A DNA stretch of 64,000 bases, from assembly GCF_025717555.1 (NCBI RefSeq), contig NZ_JAJIRP010000003.1:1-64000 (forward strand), read 5' to 3'. The translations under genes were made by a program, and so were the position numbers. Each line of letters opens with the position of its first letter. Position 1 is the stretch's first letter. A model generated the notes under the pieces. The model was not told the origin of the DNA, searched no databases, and saw nothing but the letters and a program-made list of their open reading frames with translations. This document shows positions 40,127-49,157 of the stretch, piece after piece. The stretch is from Paucibacter sp. B2R-40 (GTDB lineage Bacteria > Pseudomonadota > Gammaproteobacteria > Burkholderiales > Burkholderiaceae_C).

Positions 40127-42126
40127 ATGTCGACCTCAACCGAATCGCCGTGGATCTCCATCAACTCGCGCCGAGACGAGGCCTCACCCTTGCCCATCAG
40201 CTTGTTGATCGAGGTTTCCGTTTCCGTGAGATTGAGCTGACCGAGCGCGATCACGCTCAGCCGCCGGGTCTCGGGGTTCAGCGTCGTGTCCCACAACTGC
40301 ACCGCGCTCATTTCGCCCAGGCCTTTGAAGCGGCTGATGCTCCACGAGCCTTCGCGCGCGCCTTCTTTGCGCAGCTTGTCTAGCGTAGCGGTCAACTCGC
40401 CCTCATCCAGCGCATAAATTTTGGCGGCCGGCTTCTTGCCACGCGCCAGCGCATCGACCCGGTACAGCGGCGGGCGGGCGACATAGATATGGCCGGTCTC
40501 GACCAGCTTGGGGAAATGGCGGAAAAACAGTGTCAACAGCAAGACCTGGATGTGCGAGCCGTCCACGTCCGCGTCCGACAGGATGCAGACCTTGCCGTAG
40601 CGCAGGCCGGAGAGATCCGGCGAGTCGTTCTTGCCATGAGGGTCGACACCCAGCGCGACCGAGATGTCGTGGATTTCATTGTTGGCAAACAGCCGGTCAC
40701 GCTCAACCTCCCAGGTATTCAAGACCTTGCCGCGCAGCGGCAAAATCGCCTGCGTCTCCTTGTTGCGGCCCATCTTGGCGCTGCCGCCGGCCGAGTCGCC
40801 CTCGACCAGAAAGATTTCGTTGTGAAGCAGATCGCGGCTCTCGCAATCGGTCAGCTTGCCTGGCAGCACGGCCACACCCGAGCCCTTGCGCTTCTCGACT
40901 TTTTGCGAAGCACGCTGACGCGTCTGCGCCTGCTTGATGACCAGTTCGGCCAGCTTTTTGCCGAACTCCACATGCTGGTTCAACCACAACTCCAGGCCCG
41001 GCTTCACATAGGTGGAGACCAGGCGCAGCGCGTCACGGCTGTTCAAACGCTCCTTGGTCTGACCCTGAAACTGCGGGTCCAAGACCTTGGCCGACAGCAC
41101 GAACGAAGCGCGCGAAAACACATCGTCCGGCATCAGCTTGACGCCCTTGGGCAAGAGGCTGTGCATCTCGATAAAGCCCTTGACCGCGCCGAACAGGCCG
41201 TCCTTGAGGCCGGATTCATGCGTACCCCCGGCGACGGTCGGGATCAGATTGACATAGCTCTCGCGCATCGCCGCGCCTTCTTCGGTGAAGGCCACGCACC
41301 AGGCGGCGCCCTCGCCTTCGGCGAAGTTCTCGGTCTCGGCCCGGCCCGCGTATTGCTCGCCCTCGTACAGCGGGATCAACGGTTCGGCATTGAGCGTCTG
41401 CATCAGATAGTCGCGCAGCCCGCCCTGGTAGGACCAGGTTTGCACATCACCGGTCTTTTCATTCGTCAGCGTGACGATCACGCCCGGCATCAAGACCGCC
41501 TTGCTGCGCAAGAGGTGGATCAGCTCGTTCTTGGGCAGCTCGGCGCTCTCGAAATATTTGGCATCGGGCCAGACGCGCACCATCGTGCCCTGTTTACGGT
41601 CACCACGTTCGGCCTTGCGCGCCGCCACCGGCTCGACCACATCGCCATTCTCAAACGCCAGCGTTGCCACCTCGCCGCCGCGCCAGACCGTCACCTCCAG
41701 GCGCTTGGCCAAGGCATTGGTGACGCTGACGCCGACCCCGTGCAGGCCGCCCGAGAAACTATAGGCGCCGCCTGAGCCCTTGTCGAACTTGCCGCCGGCG
41801 TGCAGGCGGGTAAAGACGATCTCGACCACCGGCACGCCCTCTTCGGGGTGCAGGCCGAAGGGGATGCCGCGGCCGTCGTCGGCAATCGAGACCGAGCCAT
41901 CGCTGTACTGGATCAGGTCGATGCGCTTGCCGAAACCGGCCAACGCTTCGTCGGCCGCGTTGTCGATGACCTCCTGGATCGTGTGCAGCGGGTTGTCGGT
42001 ACGCGTGTACATGCCCGGCCGCTGTTTGACAGGCTCCAGGCCCTTGAGTACGCGGATCGAGCCCTCGCCGTAGCTGCCGAGGGCCGGAGAATTGCTGGAA
42101 GAAGTTGATGCTTTGCTGGTCGCCAT
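40123..42126 (-). CDS. parE: DNA topoisomerase IV subunit B
   Basis: This 667-aa ATPase subunit has the GHKL site (VIDNAADEALAGFG, DDGRGIPFG, GGLHGVGVSV), the transducer, and the TOPRIM domain (LVEGDSAGGSAK, DADVDGSHI). The C-terminal motif RRELMEIHGDSVEVDI is the end of the subunit that contacts ParC. The gene starts the long minus-strand run ending with surE-pcm and is divergent from the amidohydrolase gene by 74 bp. Confidence 0.97.
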   Translation of the reverse strand: MATSKASTSSSNSPALGSYGEGSIRVLKGLEPVKQRPGMYTRTDNPLHTIQEVIDNAADEALAGFGKRIDLIQYSDGSVSIADDGRGIPFGLHPEEGVPVVEIVFTRLHAGGKFDKGSGGAYSFSGGLHGVGVSVTNALAKRLEVTVWRGGEVATLAFENGDVVEPVAARKAERGDRKQGTMVRVWPDAKYFESAELPKNELIHLLRSKAVLMPGVIVTLTNEKTGDVQTWSYQGGLRDYLMQTLNAEPLIPLYEGEQYAGRAETENFAEGEGAAWCVAFTEEGAAMRESYVNLIPTVAGGTHESGLKDGLFGAVKGFIEMHSLLPKGVKLMPDDVFSRASFVLSAKVLDPQFQGQTKERLNSRDALRLVSTYVKPGLELWLNQHVEFGKKLAELVIKQAQTRQRASQKVEKRKGSGVAVLPGKLTDCESRDLLHNEIFLVEGDSAGGSAKMGRNKETQAILPLRGKVLNTWEVERDRLFANNEIHDISVALGVDPHGKNDSPDLSGLRYGKVCILSDADVDGSHIQVLLLTLFFRHFPKLVETGHIYVARPPLYRVDALARGKKPAAKIYALDEGELTATLDKLRKEGAREGSWSISRFKGLGEMSAVQLWDTTLNPETRRLSVIALGQLNLTETETSINKLMGKGEASSRRELMEIHGDSVEVDI

Positions 42127-42200
42127 GGGGCAGATTCTAGGCGGCGGCCCGCGGCCAAGTGCGCAAACGCTGCCAAGTTCCCGGCTAGCATGTCGGCCCT

Positions 42201-43520
42201 ATGCACCTCAGATTCCCATTTTTTCGCCTGCTTGCCTGCTGGGCCTTGACCTTGAGCGGCCCGGCCATTGCCGAGCCCGATGCCCCTGCACTGACGGCCG
42301 GGCCGTCCATCAGCATGGAGCTCAAAAACGCCCAGTGGTTTGACGGCAAGGGATTCGTCAAGCGCGGCACGCTGTATGTCAAAGACGGCAAATTCAGCAA
42401 TCAGAAAATTAAAAAACCGCAACGCAGCCTGGACTTGGCCGGGCAGTTCCTGATCCCCCCGCTGGCCGAGGCGCACAACCACAATCTGCAAAATGGCTGG
42501 GGCTATGCGCGCTATGCGAACAGCTATTTGCAACTTGGTGTGTTCTACGCCGCCATGCATTGCGGTGAGCCCCAGGGCGTGGCGCTAGCGCGCGGGCTGG
42601 CGAATCAGCCGGCCGCGCCGGACATCTTGTTCGTCAGTGCCTGCATCACGTCTTCAGACGGCCAGCCGCTGGCGCAACTGATTGGGAGTGAGGCCGGCAC
42701 GGCGGCCAAGCTCAAGCTGGAGGACGTGGCGGACAAACAGCTGCTGATCATGGACTCGCCCGAGCAGGTGGCGCAGAAGTGGGCTCTGGTGGGCCCGCGC
42801 AAGACCGACCTGGTGAAATTGATGTTGAGCCGCAGCGAAAGCCCCGAGCTGCGCGGTGACGCCAAGCAACAGGGCCGCTTGGGCCTGAAACCCGAAGTCG
42901 TGCCGGCCATCGTCAAACGCGCGCATCAGGACGGGCTGCGTGTGATCGCCCATGTGGAGACGGCCGGCGACTTTGCGCTGGCCCTGCAGGCTGGCGTGGA
43001 CTGGATAGACCATCTGCCGGGCTACTTTTTCCATGACGGCTTGAGCACCGAGGCCTACCGCATCAGCCCCGAACTCGCGGCCGAAGCGGCCAAGAAGCAT
43101 GTGGCCGTTATCACCGGCACCGCAGCGGCGACGCTGTTCCGCGCCACGCCAGAGACGCAAGCGGCGGTGCGCCGTCTGCAGATCGACAACCTGCAAACGC
43201 TCAAGGGCGCCGGCGTCAAATTGCTGCTGGGCTCGGACGTCTTCAACGGCGGGGCGCTGACCGAGTTGCAACATCTGGACGGCTTGGGTGTGCTGGACCG
43301 GGGGGCACTTCTGCGCATGGCCAGCATCACCACGCCGCAAGCGCTCTACCCAAAACGGCGGCTGGGCTGCTTCGAGGCCGGCTGCGAGGCGAGCTTTTTG
43401 CTGCTCGCGGCCAATCCGCTCAATGACCTGGCCGCGTTGGGGCATATTCAGCTGCGCGTCAAACAAGGCCGGGTGATCGGGCCCCAATCAGGGCCGCAGT
43501 CAGGACTGCAATCTCCGTGA
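42201..43520 (+). CDS. Exported amidohydrolase-family protein
   Basis: This 439-aa protein has a signal peptide (cleavage near AIA-EPD) and an amidohydrolase TIM barrel: AQWFDGKGF N-terminal beta part, metal-binding EAHNHN (HxH), VIAHVETAGD, WIDHLPG and a late Asp in LLLGSDVFNGG. It resembles imidazolonepropionase/PHP-type hydrolases, but its substrate is unknown. The C-terminus carries a repetitive tail (GPQSGPQSGLQSP) coded by imperfect 12-bp repeats. The protein is predicted periplasmic, which is less usual for the family. Confidence 0.82.
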   Translation: MHLRFPFFRLLACWALTLSGPAIAEPDAPALTAGPSISMELKNAQWFDGKGFVKRGTLYVKDGKFSNQKIKKPQRSLDLAGQFLIPPLAEAHNHNLQNGWGYARYANSYLQLGVFYAAMHCGEPQGVALARGLANQPAAPDILFVSACITSSDGQPLAQLIGSEAGTAAKLKLEDVADKQLLIMDSPEQVAQKWALVGPRKTDLVKLMLSRSESPELRGDAKQQGRLGLKPEVVPAIVKRAHQDGLRVIAHVETAGDFALALQAGVDWIDHLPGYFFHDGLSTEAYRISPELAAEAAKKHVAVITGTAAATLFRATPETQAAVRRLQIDNLQTLKGAGVKLLLGSDVFNGGALTELQHLDGLGVLDRGALLRMASITTPQALYPKRRLGCFEAGCEASFLLLAANPLNDLAALGHIQLRVKQGRVIGPQSGPQSGLQSP

Positions 43521-43557
43521 CAGACAGGGCTGAGCAAAACTCGCTACATTGCTGGGC

Positions 43558-44796
43558 ATGAATTCCACGCCTCTGCCAAACGCACCCGCCCGCCTGTCGA
43601 TGAAACAAGTGCTGCTGTGCGGTGCTTTGATCGTGACCCTGTCCATGGGCATACGTCATGGCTTTGGCCTGTTTTTACAGCCCATCACCATGGACCGCGG
43701 CTGGACGCGCGAAACCTTCGCCTTCGCGCTGGCAATTCAAAACATCGCCTGGGGCATCGCCGGCCCCTTCACAGGCATGCTGGCCGATCGTTTCGGGCCG
43801 TTTCGTGTCTTGATGATTGGCGGCCTGCTGTACGCGCTGGGCCTTGTCCTGATGGCCTTGTCGACCTCGGGTCTGGCCTTCACCGGCAGCGCCGGCCTGC
43901 TGCTCGGCATTGCCCAATCCGGCACCACCTATGCGGTGATTTACGGCGTGATCGGACGCAACGTCGATCCATCCAAACGCAGCTGGGCGATGGGCGTGGC
44001 CGCGGCGGCTGGCTCCTTTGGCCAGTTCTTGATGGTGCCGGTGTCAAATTGGCTGATCAGCTCAAACGGCTGGCAAGACGCGCTCTTTATCCTGGCCTGC
44101 CTGTCCTTGATCATCATTCCGCTGGCCTTTGGTTTGCGGGAACCCAAGACGGCAGGACACAGCCCGCATGCGCATTCGCAAAGCATTGTGCAGGCCTTGC
44201 GCGAGGCGTTTGGCTACCGCAGCTTCCAGCTGCTGATGGCCGGCTATTTCGTCTGCGGCTTCCAAGTCGTCTTCATTGGCGTGCACATGCCCAGTTACCT
44301 CAAGGACCAGGGCCTGAGCCCGCAAGTCGCGACCTATGCCTTGGCCTTGATCGGCCTGTTCAATGTGTTCGGCACTTATGCGGCCGGTTCGCTTGGCCAG
44401 CGCTTCCCCAAGCGCTTCATCTTGTCCGCCATTTACGCCCTGCGTTCTGTTGCCATCGTGGCCTTCTTGACCGCGCCGCTGACACCGACTTCGGTCTACC
44501 TGTTCTCGGCCGTGATGGGTGTGTTGTGGCTGTCGACCGTCCCGCCGACCAACGCGGTGCTGGCGCAGATGTTCGGCATCCAGCATATGTCGATGCTGAG
44601 CGGCTTTGTCTTCCTGAGCCACCAGATCGGCAGCTTCTTGGGCGTCTGGCTGGGCGGGCGCTTGTACGACCAAACTGGCAGCTATGACGTCGTCTGGTGG
44701 CTCGCCGTGGCCTTGGGCGTGATGGCTGCCTTGGTCAATCTGCCGGTGCGTGAGAGCCCGATCGCGCGGCCGCAGGCAAGGCCGGTCGCCACATGA
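43558..44796 (+). CDS. Major facilitator superfamily transporter
   Basis: This 412-aa protein has 12 hydrophobic segments and the MFS signature between TM2 and TM3 (GMLADRFGPFRVL). The SMGIRHGFGLFLQPITMDRGW opening is that of the oxalate/formate-like or monocarboxylate-porter-like MFS branch. The ATG at 43558 is chosen over a TTG at 43549. Its stop overlaps the start of a 41-aa ORF (ATGA), itself overlapped with a methyltransferase gene. The substrate is unknown. Confidence 0.88.
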   Translation: MNSTPLPNAPARLSMKQVLLCGALIVTLSMGIRHGFGLFLQPITMDRGWTRETFAFALAIQNIAWGIAGPFTGMLADRFGPFRVLMIGGLLYALGLVLMALSTSGLAFTGSAGLLLGIAQSGTTYAVIYGVIGRNVDPSKRSWAMGVAAAAGSFGQFLMVPVSNWLISSNGWQDALFILACLSLIIIPLAFGLREPKTAGHSPHAHSQSIVQALREAFGYRSFQLLMAGYFVCGFQVVFIGVHMPSYLKDQGLSPQVATYALALIGLFNVFGTYAAGSLGQRFPKRFILSAIYALRSVAIVAFLTAPLTPTSVYLFSAVMGVLWLSTVPPTNAVLAQMFGIQHMSMLSGFVFLSHQIGSFLGVWLGGRLYDQTGSYDVVWWLAVALGVMAALVNLPVRESPIARPQARPVAT

Positions 44797-44918
44797 GCGC
44801 GCCTGCCCGCTGGGGCCTGCGACTGGCCGCCTTGCTGTTGCTGGGCGCCGTATTTTTGAGCTATTTTCGAGCTGACTTGATGGTCCAGCTCTCCGAACAA
44901 ATCTGGGCTTGTTTCTGA
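44793..44918 (+). CDS. Small single-TM protein (41 aa)
   Basis: The ATG overlaps the MFS stop (ATGA) and the TGA overlaps the next ATG (TGATG), so it is coupled on both sides. The peptide MSAPARWGLRLAALLLLGAV continues FLSYFRADLMVQLSEQIWACF (about residues 21-41). It has a short basic N-terminus, one TM helix (about 10-24) and a C-terminal WACF. No known family is assigned. Precise coupling argues it is translated. Confidence 0.65.
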   Translation: MSAPARWGLRLAALLLLGAVFLSYFRADLMVQLSEQIWACF

Positions 44919-45484
44919 TGGCTTCTTCCACTTCCACCGTGACATCCTCCTTGCCCTCCAAATGGCTGCTGCGCTGGCCGCAAGCGATGCGAGCCGGCGG
45001 CACGGCACTTGATCTGGCCTGCGGCAGCGGCCGCCATATCCGGCATTTGGCTGCGATGGGGATGACGGTCACCGGCGTCGACATTGACGCGGCGGCCACC
45101 GCCGGATTAGAGAGCCATGCCGAAATCATCAACGCCGACATCGAAACCGGCCCTTGGCCCCTGGCGGATCGGCAGTTCGATCTGGTGCTGGTCACCAATT
45201 ACCTCTGGCGCCCCTTGATCCCCTTGATCACCGCCGCGGTCGCGCCGGGCGGCTGGCTGATTTACGAAACCTTTTCCCAGGGTCAGCAAAGCATAGGCAG
45301 GCCCGCCAGGCCGGAGTTCTTGCTGCAGCCGGGCGAGTTGCTGGAGGCCTGCAAGGGCCTTAGCGTGGTAGCTTTTGAAGACGGCTTCGAGGTGATGGCC
45401 GTCAACCCACGCTTTGTGCAGCGCGTTGCTGCGGTGCGCGATCTGCATGACGGGGTTTTTCAGCGCTACGCCCTGGACCAATAA
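44918..45484 (+). CDS. Class I SAM-dependent methyltransferase
   Basis: This 188-aa protein has the SAM-binding motif ALDLACGSGRHIRHL, the acidic GVDID after strand 2, and WPLADRQFDLVLVTNYLWR. It is a small Rossmann methyltransferase of TehB-like size; the substrate is unknown. The start overlaps the stop of the 41-aa ORF by 1 nt, so it forms a three-gene unit with the MFS transporter. It might modify a solute handled by that transporter, but that is inference. Confidence 0.85.
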   Translation: MASSTSTVTSSLPSKWLLRWPQAMRAGGTALDLACGSGRHIRHLAAMGMTVTGVDIDAAATAGLESHAEIINADIETGPWPLADRQFDLVLVTNYLWRPLIPLITAAVAPGGWLIYETFSQGQQSIGRPARPEFLLQPGELLEACKGLSVVAFEDGFEVMAVNPRFVQRVAAVRDLHDGVFQRYALDQ

Positions 45485-45533
45485 AAAGCGGACAGCGCTG
45501 CTGAGTAGAATTGACAGATAACTGGGAATTGCA

Positions 45534-46415
45534 ATGAACGGATTAGTTGGCAGCATCGTGGCACTCGTGACACCGATGCAAGAAGACGGCAGCGTGGATT
45601 ACGCAACACTGCGCAATTTGATCGACTGGCATATCGCCGAGGGGACCAGCTGCGTCTGCGTGGTCGGCACCACCGGCGAGTCGCCTACCGTCGACGTGGA
45701 AGAGCACTGTGAGGTGATCCGGGTCGCGGTGGAGCATGCGGCCGGCCGCGTGCCCATCATGGCCGGCACCGGCGCCAACTCGACCGCCGAGGCCATCAAT
45801 CTCAGCCGCTTCGCCAAAAAGGTCGGCGCCGACTGCAGCTTGTCGGTCGTGCCCTACTACAACAAGCCCTCGCAAGAAGGCATCTACCAGCATTACAAGG
45901 CGATTGCCGAGGCCGTCGACTTGCCGATGATGCTCTACAACGTGCCCGGCCGCACCGTCGCCGATATGCAGCCTGAAACGACGCTGCGCTGCGCCGGACT
46001 GCCGGGCGTGTTCGGCGTCAAGGAGGCCAGCGGCAATATCGAACGTGCGGCTCAGTTGATCAAACTCGCACCCAAGGGTTTTTCGATTTACTCGGGCGAT
46101 GACGGTACCGCGATCGCTTTGATGCTGCTGGGCGGCCACGGCAACGTCAGCGTCACCGCCAATGTGGCGCCGCGTCTGATGAGCGAGCTGTGCCGCGCCG
46201 CGCTGGCCGGTCAAGCGGCAGAGGCGCGCCGGATTCACTTCCAACTGCTCGACCTGCATAAACAACTGTTCTGCGAGCCCAGTCCTGCTCCGACCAAATG
46301 GGCGGTGGCCAAACTCGGCCGCTGCAAGAACGTGCTGCGCCTGCCCATCACCACGTTGACGGCAGAGGGTCAGGTCAAGGTTGAGCGGGCGATGCAAGAG
46401 GCTGGTTTGCTCTGA
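45534..46415 (+). CDS. dapA: 4-hydroxy-tetrahydrodipicolinate synthase
   Basis: This 293-aa aldolase makes the first committed intermediate of lysine and meso-diaminopimelate. Motifs: [11 protein letters not shown], the Schiff-base Lys in [24 protein letters not shown] and YNVPGRT. It precedes bamC, the conserved dapA-bamC arrangement. Confidence 0.97.
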   Translation: MNGLVGSIVALVTPMQEDGSVDYATLRNLIDWHIAEGTSCVCVVGTTGESPTVDVEEHCEVIRVAVEHAAGRVPIMAGTGANSTAEAINLSRFAKKVGADCSLSVVPYYNKPSQEGIYQHYKAIAEAVDLPMMLYNVPGRTVADMQPETTLRCAGLPGVFGVKEASGNIERAAQLIKLAPKGFSIYSGDDGTAIALMLLGGHGNVSVTANVAPRLMSELCRAALAGQAAEARRIHFQLLDLHKQLFCEPSPAPTKWAVAKLGRCKNVLRLPITTLTAEGQVKVERAMQEAGLL

Positions 46416-46522
46416 TCGAGAAGTCAGTCGCAGTCTGCTCTAATCCCCCCATTCGCTTTTTTTGAAATACTGGCTGCCTTAAACCAGCCTCAGCGGCTCC
46501 AGCCGCCCTGATTCCCTCGGAG

Positions 46523-47746
46523 ATGTCTAGCGTGACTCGTTCCTCATTTTTTCCCTCCACGGCCACTCCGGTGCGCCTGGCTTGCCGCTTGGCAGTTGCA
46601 TCTTTGCTGGGATCATTGGCTGCTTGCAGCACTCTGGACAACACCTTCTCGTCTGAGAAGGTTGATTACCGCAGCGGTGCGCGGCAAACCGCCGGGCTGG
46701 ACATTCCGCCCGATCTGAAGCAGTTGGCACGCGAGAATCGCAACCAGCCGCAAGGCGAAACGGTCAGTGCGGCGAGCTTCCAGCAAAAGGGCAAGGAACA
46801 AAAAGCTGCCGTCGCCAGCCAGCCTGGCAATCTGGTGGCTTTGAACGCTGTGGCCGATATGCGCATCGAGCGCAATGGCTCGCAGCGTTGGCTGGTGAGC
46901 AGCTTGACACCCGAGCAGATTTGGCCTCTGGTGCGTGATTTTTGGCAAGAACGCGGTTTCGAAGTGCTCAAAGATTCGGCCGATGTTGGCGTGATGGAAA
47001 CCAACTGGAACGAAAACCGCGCCAAATTGCCGCAAGACATCATCCGCTCGACCATCGGCAAGGTGTTTGACGGCTTCTACTCGACCGGCGAGAAAGACAT
47101 GTTCCGCACCCGGCTAGAGCGCGGCGCCAACGGCGTCGGCACCGAGGTCTTCATCAGCCACCGCGGCATGCAAGAGGTTTACACAGGCGCGCAAAAAGAC
47201 AGCACCGCCTGGCAACCGCGCCCGAGCGACCCGCAGTTGGAAGCCGAAATGCTGTCACGCCTGATGCTCAAGTTGGGCGCCAGTGACGAGCAAGCCAAGG
47301 CCGCACTGGCAGCCGCCAAGTCACAAGCGATGCCGACGGCCGCAGCCGGCACGGCCACGGCAACAGCCGCTGTGATCGGGGCTGCCAACACCCGCTCTTT
47401 GGCCGAAGTACCAGATTCTTTGCAAGTCAACGAAGGTTTCGAGCGCGCTTGGCGCCGGGTCGGGCAGTCACTGGACCGCCACGGCTTCACGATCGAAGAC
47501 CGCGACCGCAAGCAGGGTCTGTTCTTCTTGCGCTATGCCGACCCGACCCAGGCTGGCAAGGAAGAGCCGAACTTTTTCCAGAAGCTCTTCACGTCCGACA
47601 GCGCCCAAGTGGCGACGCGCTACCGCGTTTCGGTCAAGTCCGAAGGCGAGCGCAGCACCGTGATGGTGCTGGACGACAAGGGCCAACAGCAAACCAACGA
47701 GAATGCCAAGCGCATCCTCAACTTGCTGATGGACGACTTGCGCTGA
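46523..47746 (+). CDS. bamC: Outer membrane protein assembly factor BamC
   Basis: This 407-aa lipoprotein has a lipobox LAAC (Cys 35) and an unstructured N-terminal region containing YRSGARQTAGLDIPPDLKQL, which binds BamD. Two helix-grip domains follow (about 105-235 and 300-400), separated by an Ala-rich linker. It is part of the BAM complex that inserts beta-barrel proteins. It lies 107 bp after dapA and is ended by an intrinsic terminator. Confidence 0.92.
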   Translation: MSSVTRSSFFPSTATPVRLACRLAVASLLGSLAACSTLDNTFSSEKVDYRSGARQTAGLDIPPDLKQLARENRNQPQGETVSAASFQQKGKEQKAAVASQPGNLVALNAVADMRIERNGSQRWLVSSLTPEQIWPLVRDFWQERGFEVLKDSADVGVMETNWNENRAKLPQDIIRSTIGKVFDGFYSTGEKDMFRTRLERGANGVGTEVFISHRGMQEVYTGAQKDSTAWQPRPSDPQLEAEMLSRLMLKLGASDEQAKAALAAAKSQAMPTAAAGTATATAAVIGAANTRSLAEVPDSLQVNEGFERAWRRVGQSLDRHGFTIEDRDRKQGLFFLRYADPTQAGKEEPNFFQKLFTSDSAQVATRYRVSVKSEGERSTVMVLDDKGQQQTNENAKRILNLLMDDLR

Positions 47747-47769
47747 ACCGGGCCCGACCCGACCAAGCT

Positions 47770-47801
47770 AACGCCGCTGCCGCAAGGTCTGCGGCGTTTT
47801 T
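47770..47801 (+). terminator. Intrinsic terminator after bamC
   Basis: AACGCCGC pairs with GCGGCGTT (with an alternative inner CCGCA/TGCGG stem) followed by a run of T. It lies 24 bp past the bamC stop and before the metallo-hydrolase gene. Confidence 0.88.
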
Positions 47802-47831
47802 CATTGTTCTCGCCCAGAAGGTACTCTTTCC

Positions 47832-48614
47832 ATGCGTTTTTGCAGCCTAGGCAGCGGCAGTGGCGGCAATGCCAGCCTGATCGAAGCCAGCCAAGGCATT
47901 ACCCGCACACAGCTCTTGGTCGATTGCGGCTTCAGCCTGCGTGAATTGACACGCCGCCTGGCCCGCGCTGGCAGCAGCCCGGCTGAATTGGACGCCATCT
48001 TCATCACCCACGAACATGGCGACCATGTCGGCTGCGCCCTGAATCTCGCGCAGCGCTATCGCATCCCACTGTGGACCAGCCGGGGCACTTGGCGCGCCAT
48101 GGGCGGCCTGCCTGACTTCGACTCCAAACTGCTGCATCTGATCAAGGACGGCGAAAGCGCCGAGCTGGGCGACATCCAGATACAGCCATTTGCCGTGCCC
48201 CATGATGCCAACGAGCCGCTGCATTTACGCTGCAGCGACGGCGCCAAATCGCTCGGTCTGATCACCGATCTGGGCCACCCCTGTGCTTCCGTGGCACTGG
48301 CCTTGCAAGGCTGCCAAGCGCTCTTGCTGGAATGCAATCACGACGAAGCCATGTTGCAAGCGTCCAACTATCCCTTCAGCCTGAAGCGCCGCATTCTGGG
48401 CAGCCACGGCCATCTCTCCAACGCCAGTGCCGCCGAATTGCTGCGAAGTTGTTTGCACGCGGGACTGGCCCATGTGGTGGCCGCCCATCTGAGTGAAAGC
48501 AACAACACGCCGGCGCTGGCCGCCGCGAGCTTGGCCGCTGTCATGGGCTGCCGCCCCGAAGCCATTGCCGTTGCGAGTCAGGCTCTGGGCTGCGACTGGA
48601 CACAGCTCGGCTGA
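47832..48614 (+). CDS. MBL-fold metallo-hydrolase (YycJ-like)
   Basis: This 260-aa cytosolic protein has the metallo-beta-lactamase fold site FITHEHGDHVG, the opening MRFCSLGSGSGGNASLIEAS and LGHPCASVALAL/LLLECNHDEAML. This is the YycJ/WalJ-type pattern of nuclease-like MBL proteins. It is not a beta-lactamase in function. It is the last rightward gene before a bidirectional terminator. Confidence 0.88.
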   Translation: MRFCSLGSGSGGNASLIEASQGITRTQLLVDCGFSLRELTRRLARAGSSPAELDAIFITHEHGDHVGCALNLAQRYRIPLWTSRGTWRAMGGLPDFDSKLLHLIKDGESAELGDIQIQPFAVPHDANEPLHLRCSDGAKSLGLITDLGHPCASVALALQGCQALLLECNHDEAMLQASNYPFSLKRRILGSHGHLSNASAAELLRSCLHAGLAHVVAAHLSESNNTPALAAASLAAVMGCRPEAIAVASQALGCDWTQLG

Positions 48615-48640
48615 GTAAGCCGGACAAAACCAATGGACGC

Positions 48641-48674
48641 AAAAAAGCCGCCTGGTTCGCACCGGGCGGCTTTT
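48641..48674. terminator. Bidirectional intrinsic terminator
   Basis: AAAAGCCGCCTGGT, loop TCGC, ACCGGGCGGCTTTT forms a 14-bp stem with one T-G wobble, flanked by A and T runs. It serves the MBL gene rightward and the small lipoprotein gene leftward. Confidence 0.92.
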
Positions 48675-48695
48675 GCGCTAATCGGGGTGAGCCGA

Positions 48696-48980
48696 TTACT
48701 TCTTGACAGCGTCCTTAGCTGCATCAGCAGCCTTGTTGACGGCGTCAGCAGCCATGCCGCCCACTGCGGAAGCAGCGTCAGCAACGCCGGTCGCGGCAGC
48801 CGAAGCGCCAGCGTCAACAGCGGTCACAGCTGCCGAGGCAGTTGCGTCAGCAGCAACTGCGACAGCCGAAGCGGCCTCAGCAACGGCAGGAGCCACAACA
48901 GCAGGAGCTTCTTCTTTTTTGCCGCAAGCGGTCAGAGCAACAGCAGCCAGCACAGCAGCCAACAGGATCGACTTGTTCAT
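48696..48980 (-). CDS. Small Ala-rich lipoprotein
   Basis: The ATG at 48980 has a GAGG ribosome site and gives 94 aa: signal MNKSILLAAVLAAVALTAC with lipobox LTAC (Cys 19), KKEEAPAV, then a highly Ala/Val-rich region of degenerate ADAxxSA/AADAV units ending in KDAVKK. The alternating Ala pattern suggests a long amphipathic helix, perhaps coiled coil, as in Lpp-like or entericidin-like small lipoproteins. Its function is unknown. The gene is flanked by its own terminator. Confidence 0.78.
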   Translation of the reverse strand: MNKSILLAAVLAAVALTACGKKEEAPAVVAPAVAEAASAVAVAADATASAAVTAVDAGASAAATGVADAASAVGGMAADAVNKAADAAKDAVKK

Positions 48981-49157
48981 ACTTATCCTCAAAAATCGTT
49001 AAACGAAATTGCAATTACCGGTAATTTTTTGAAGTCCAACAACGTTAACCAATCCTCGCGGTGGCTGTTGTTGTAAAACTTCGGCATGACAAGACGAGGA
49101 AACCTCGAGCGCTTCCACCGCCTAGCCACAAATTATAGCTTGCTCATTTGTAAGGCC

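Noticed and set aside
40489-41775. A 428-codon plus-strand frame
   Set aside because: It is wholly antisense to parE, whose ATPase and TOPRIM motifs are intact.
47832-48614. Metallo-beta-lactamase resistance gene
   Set aside because: The HEHGDH fold is present but the sequence fits YycJ-type hydrolases, not antibiotic-degrading enzymes, and there is no signal peptide.
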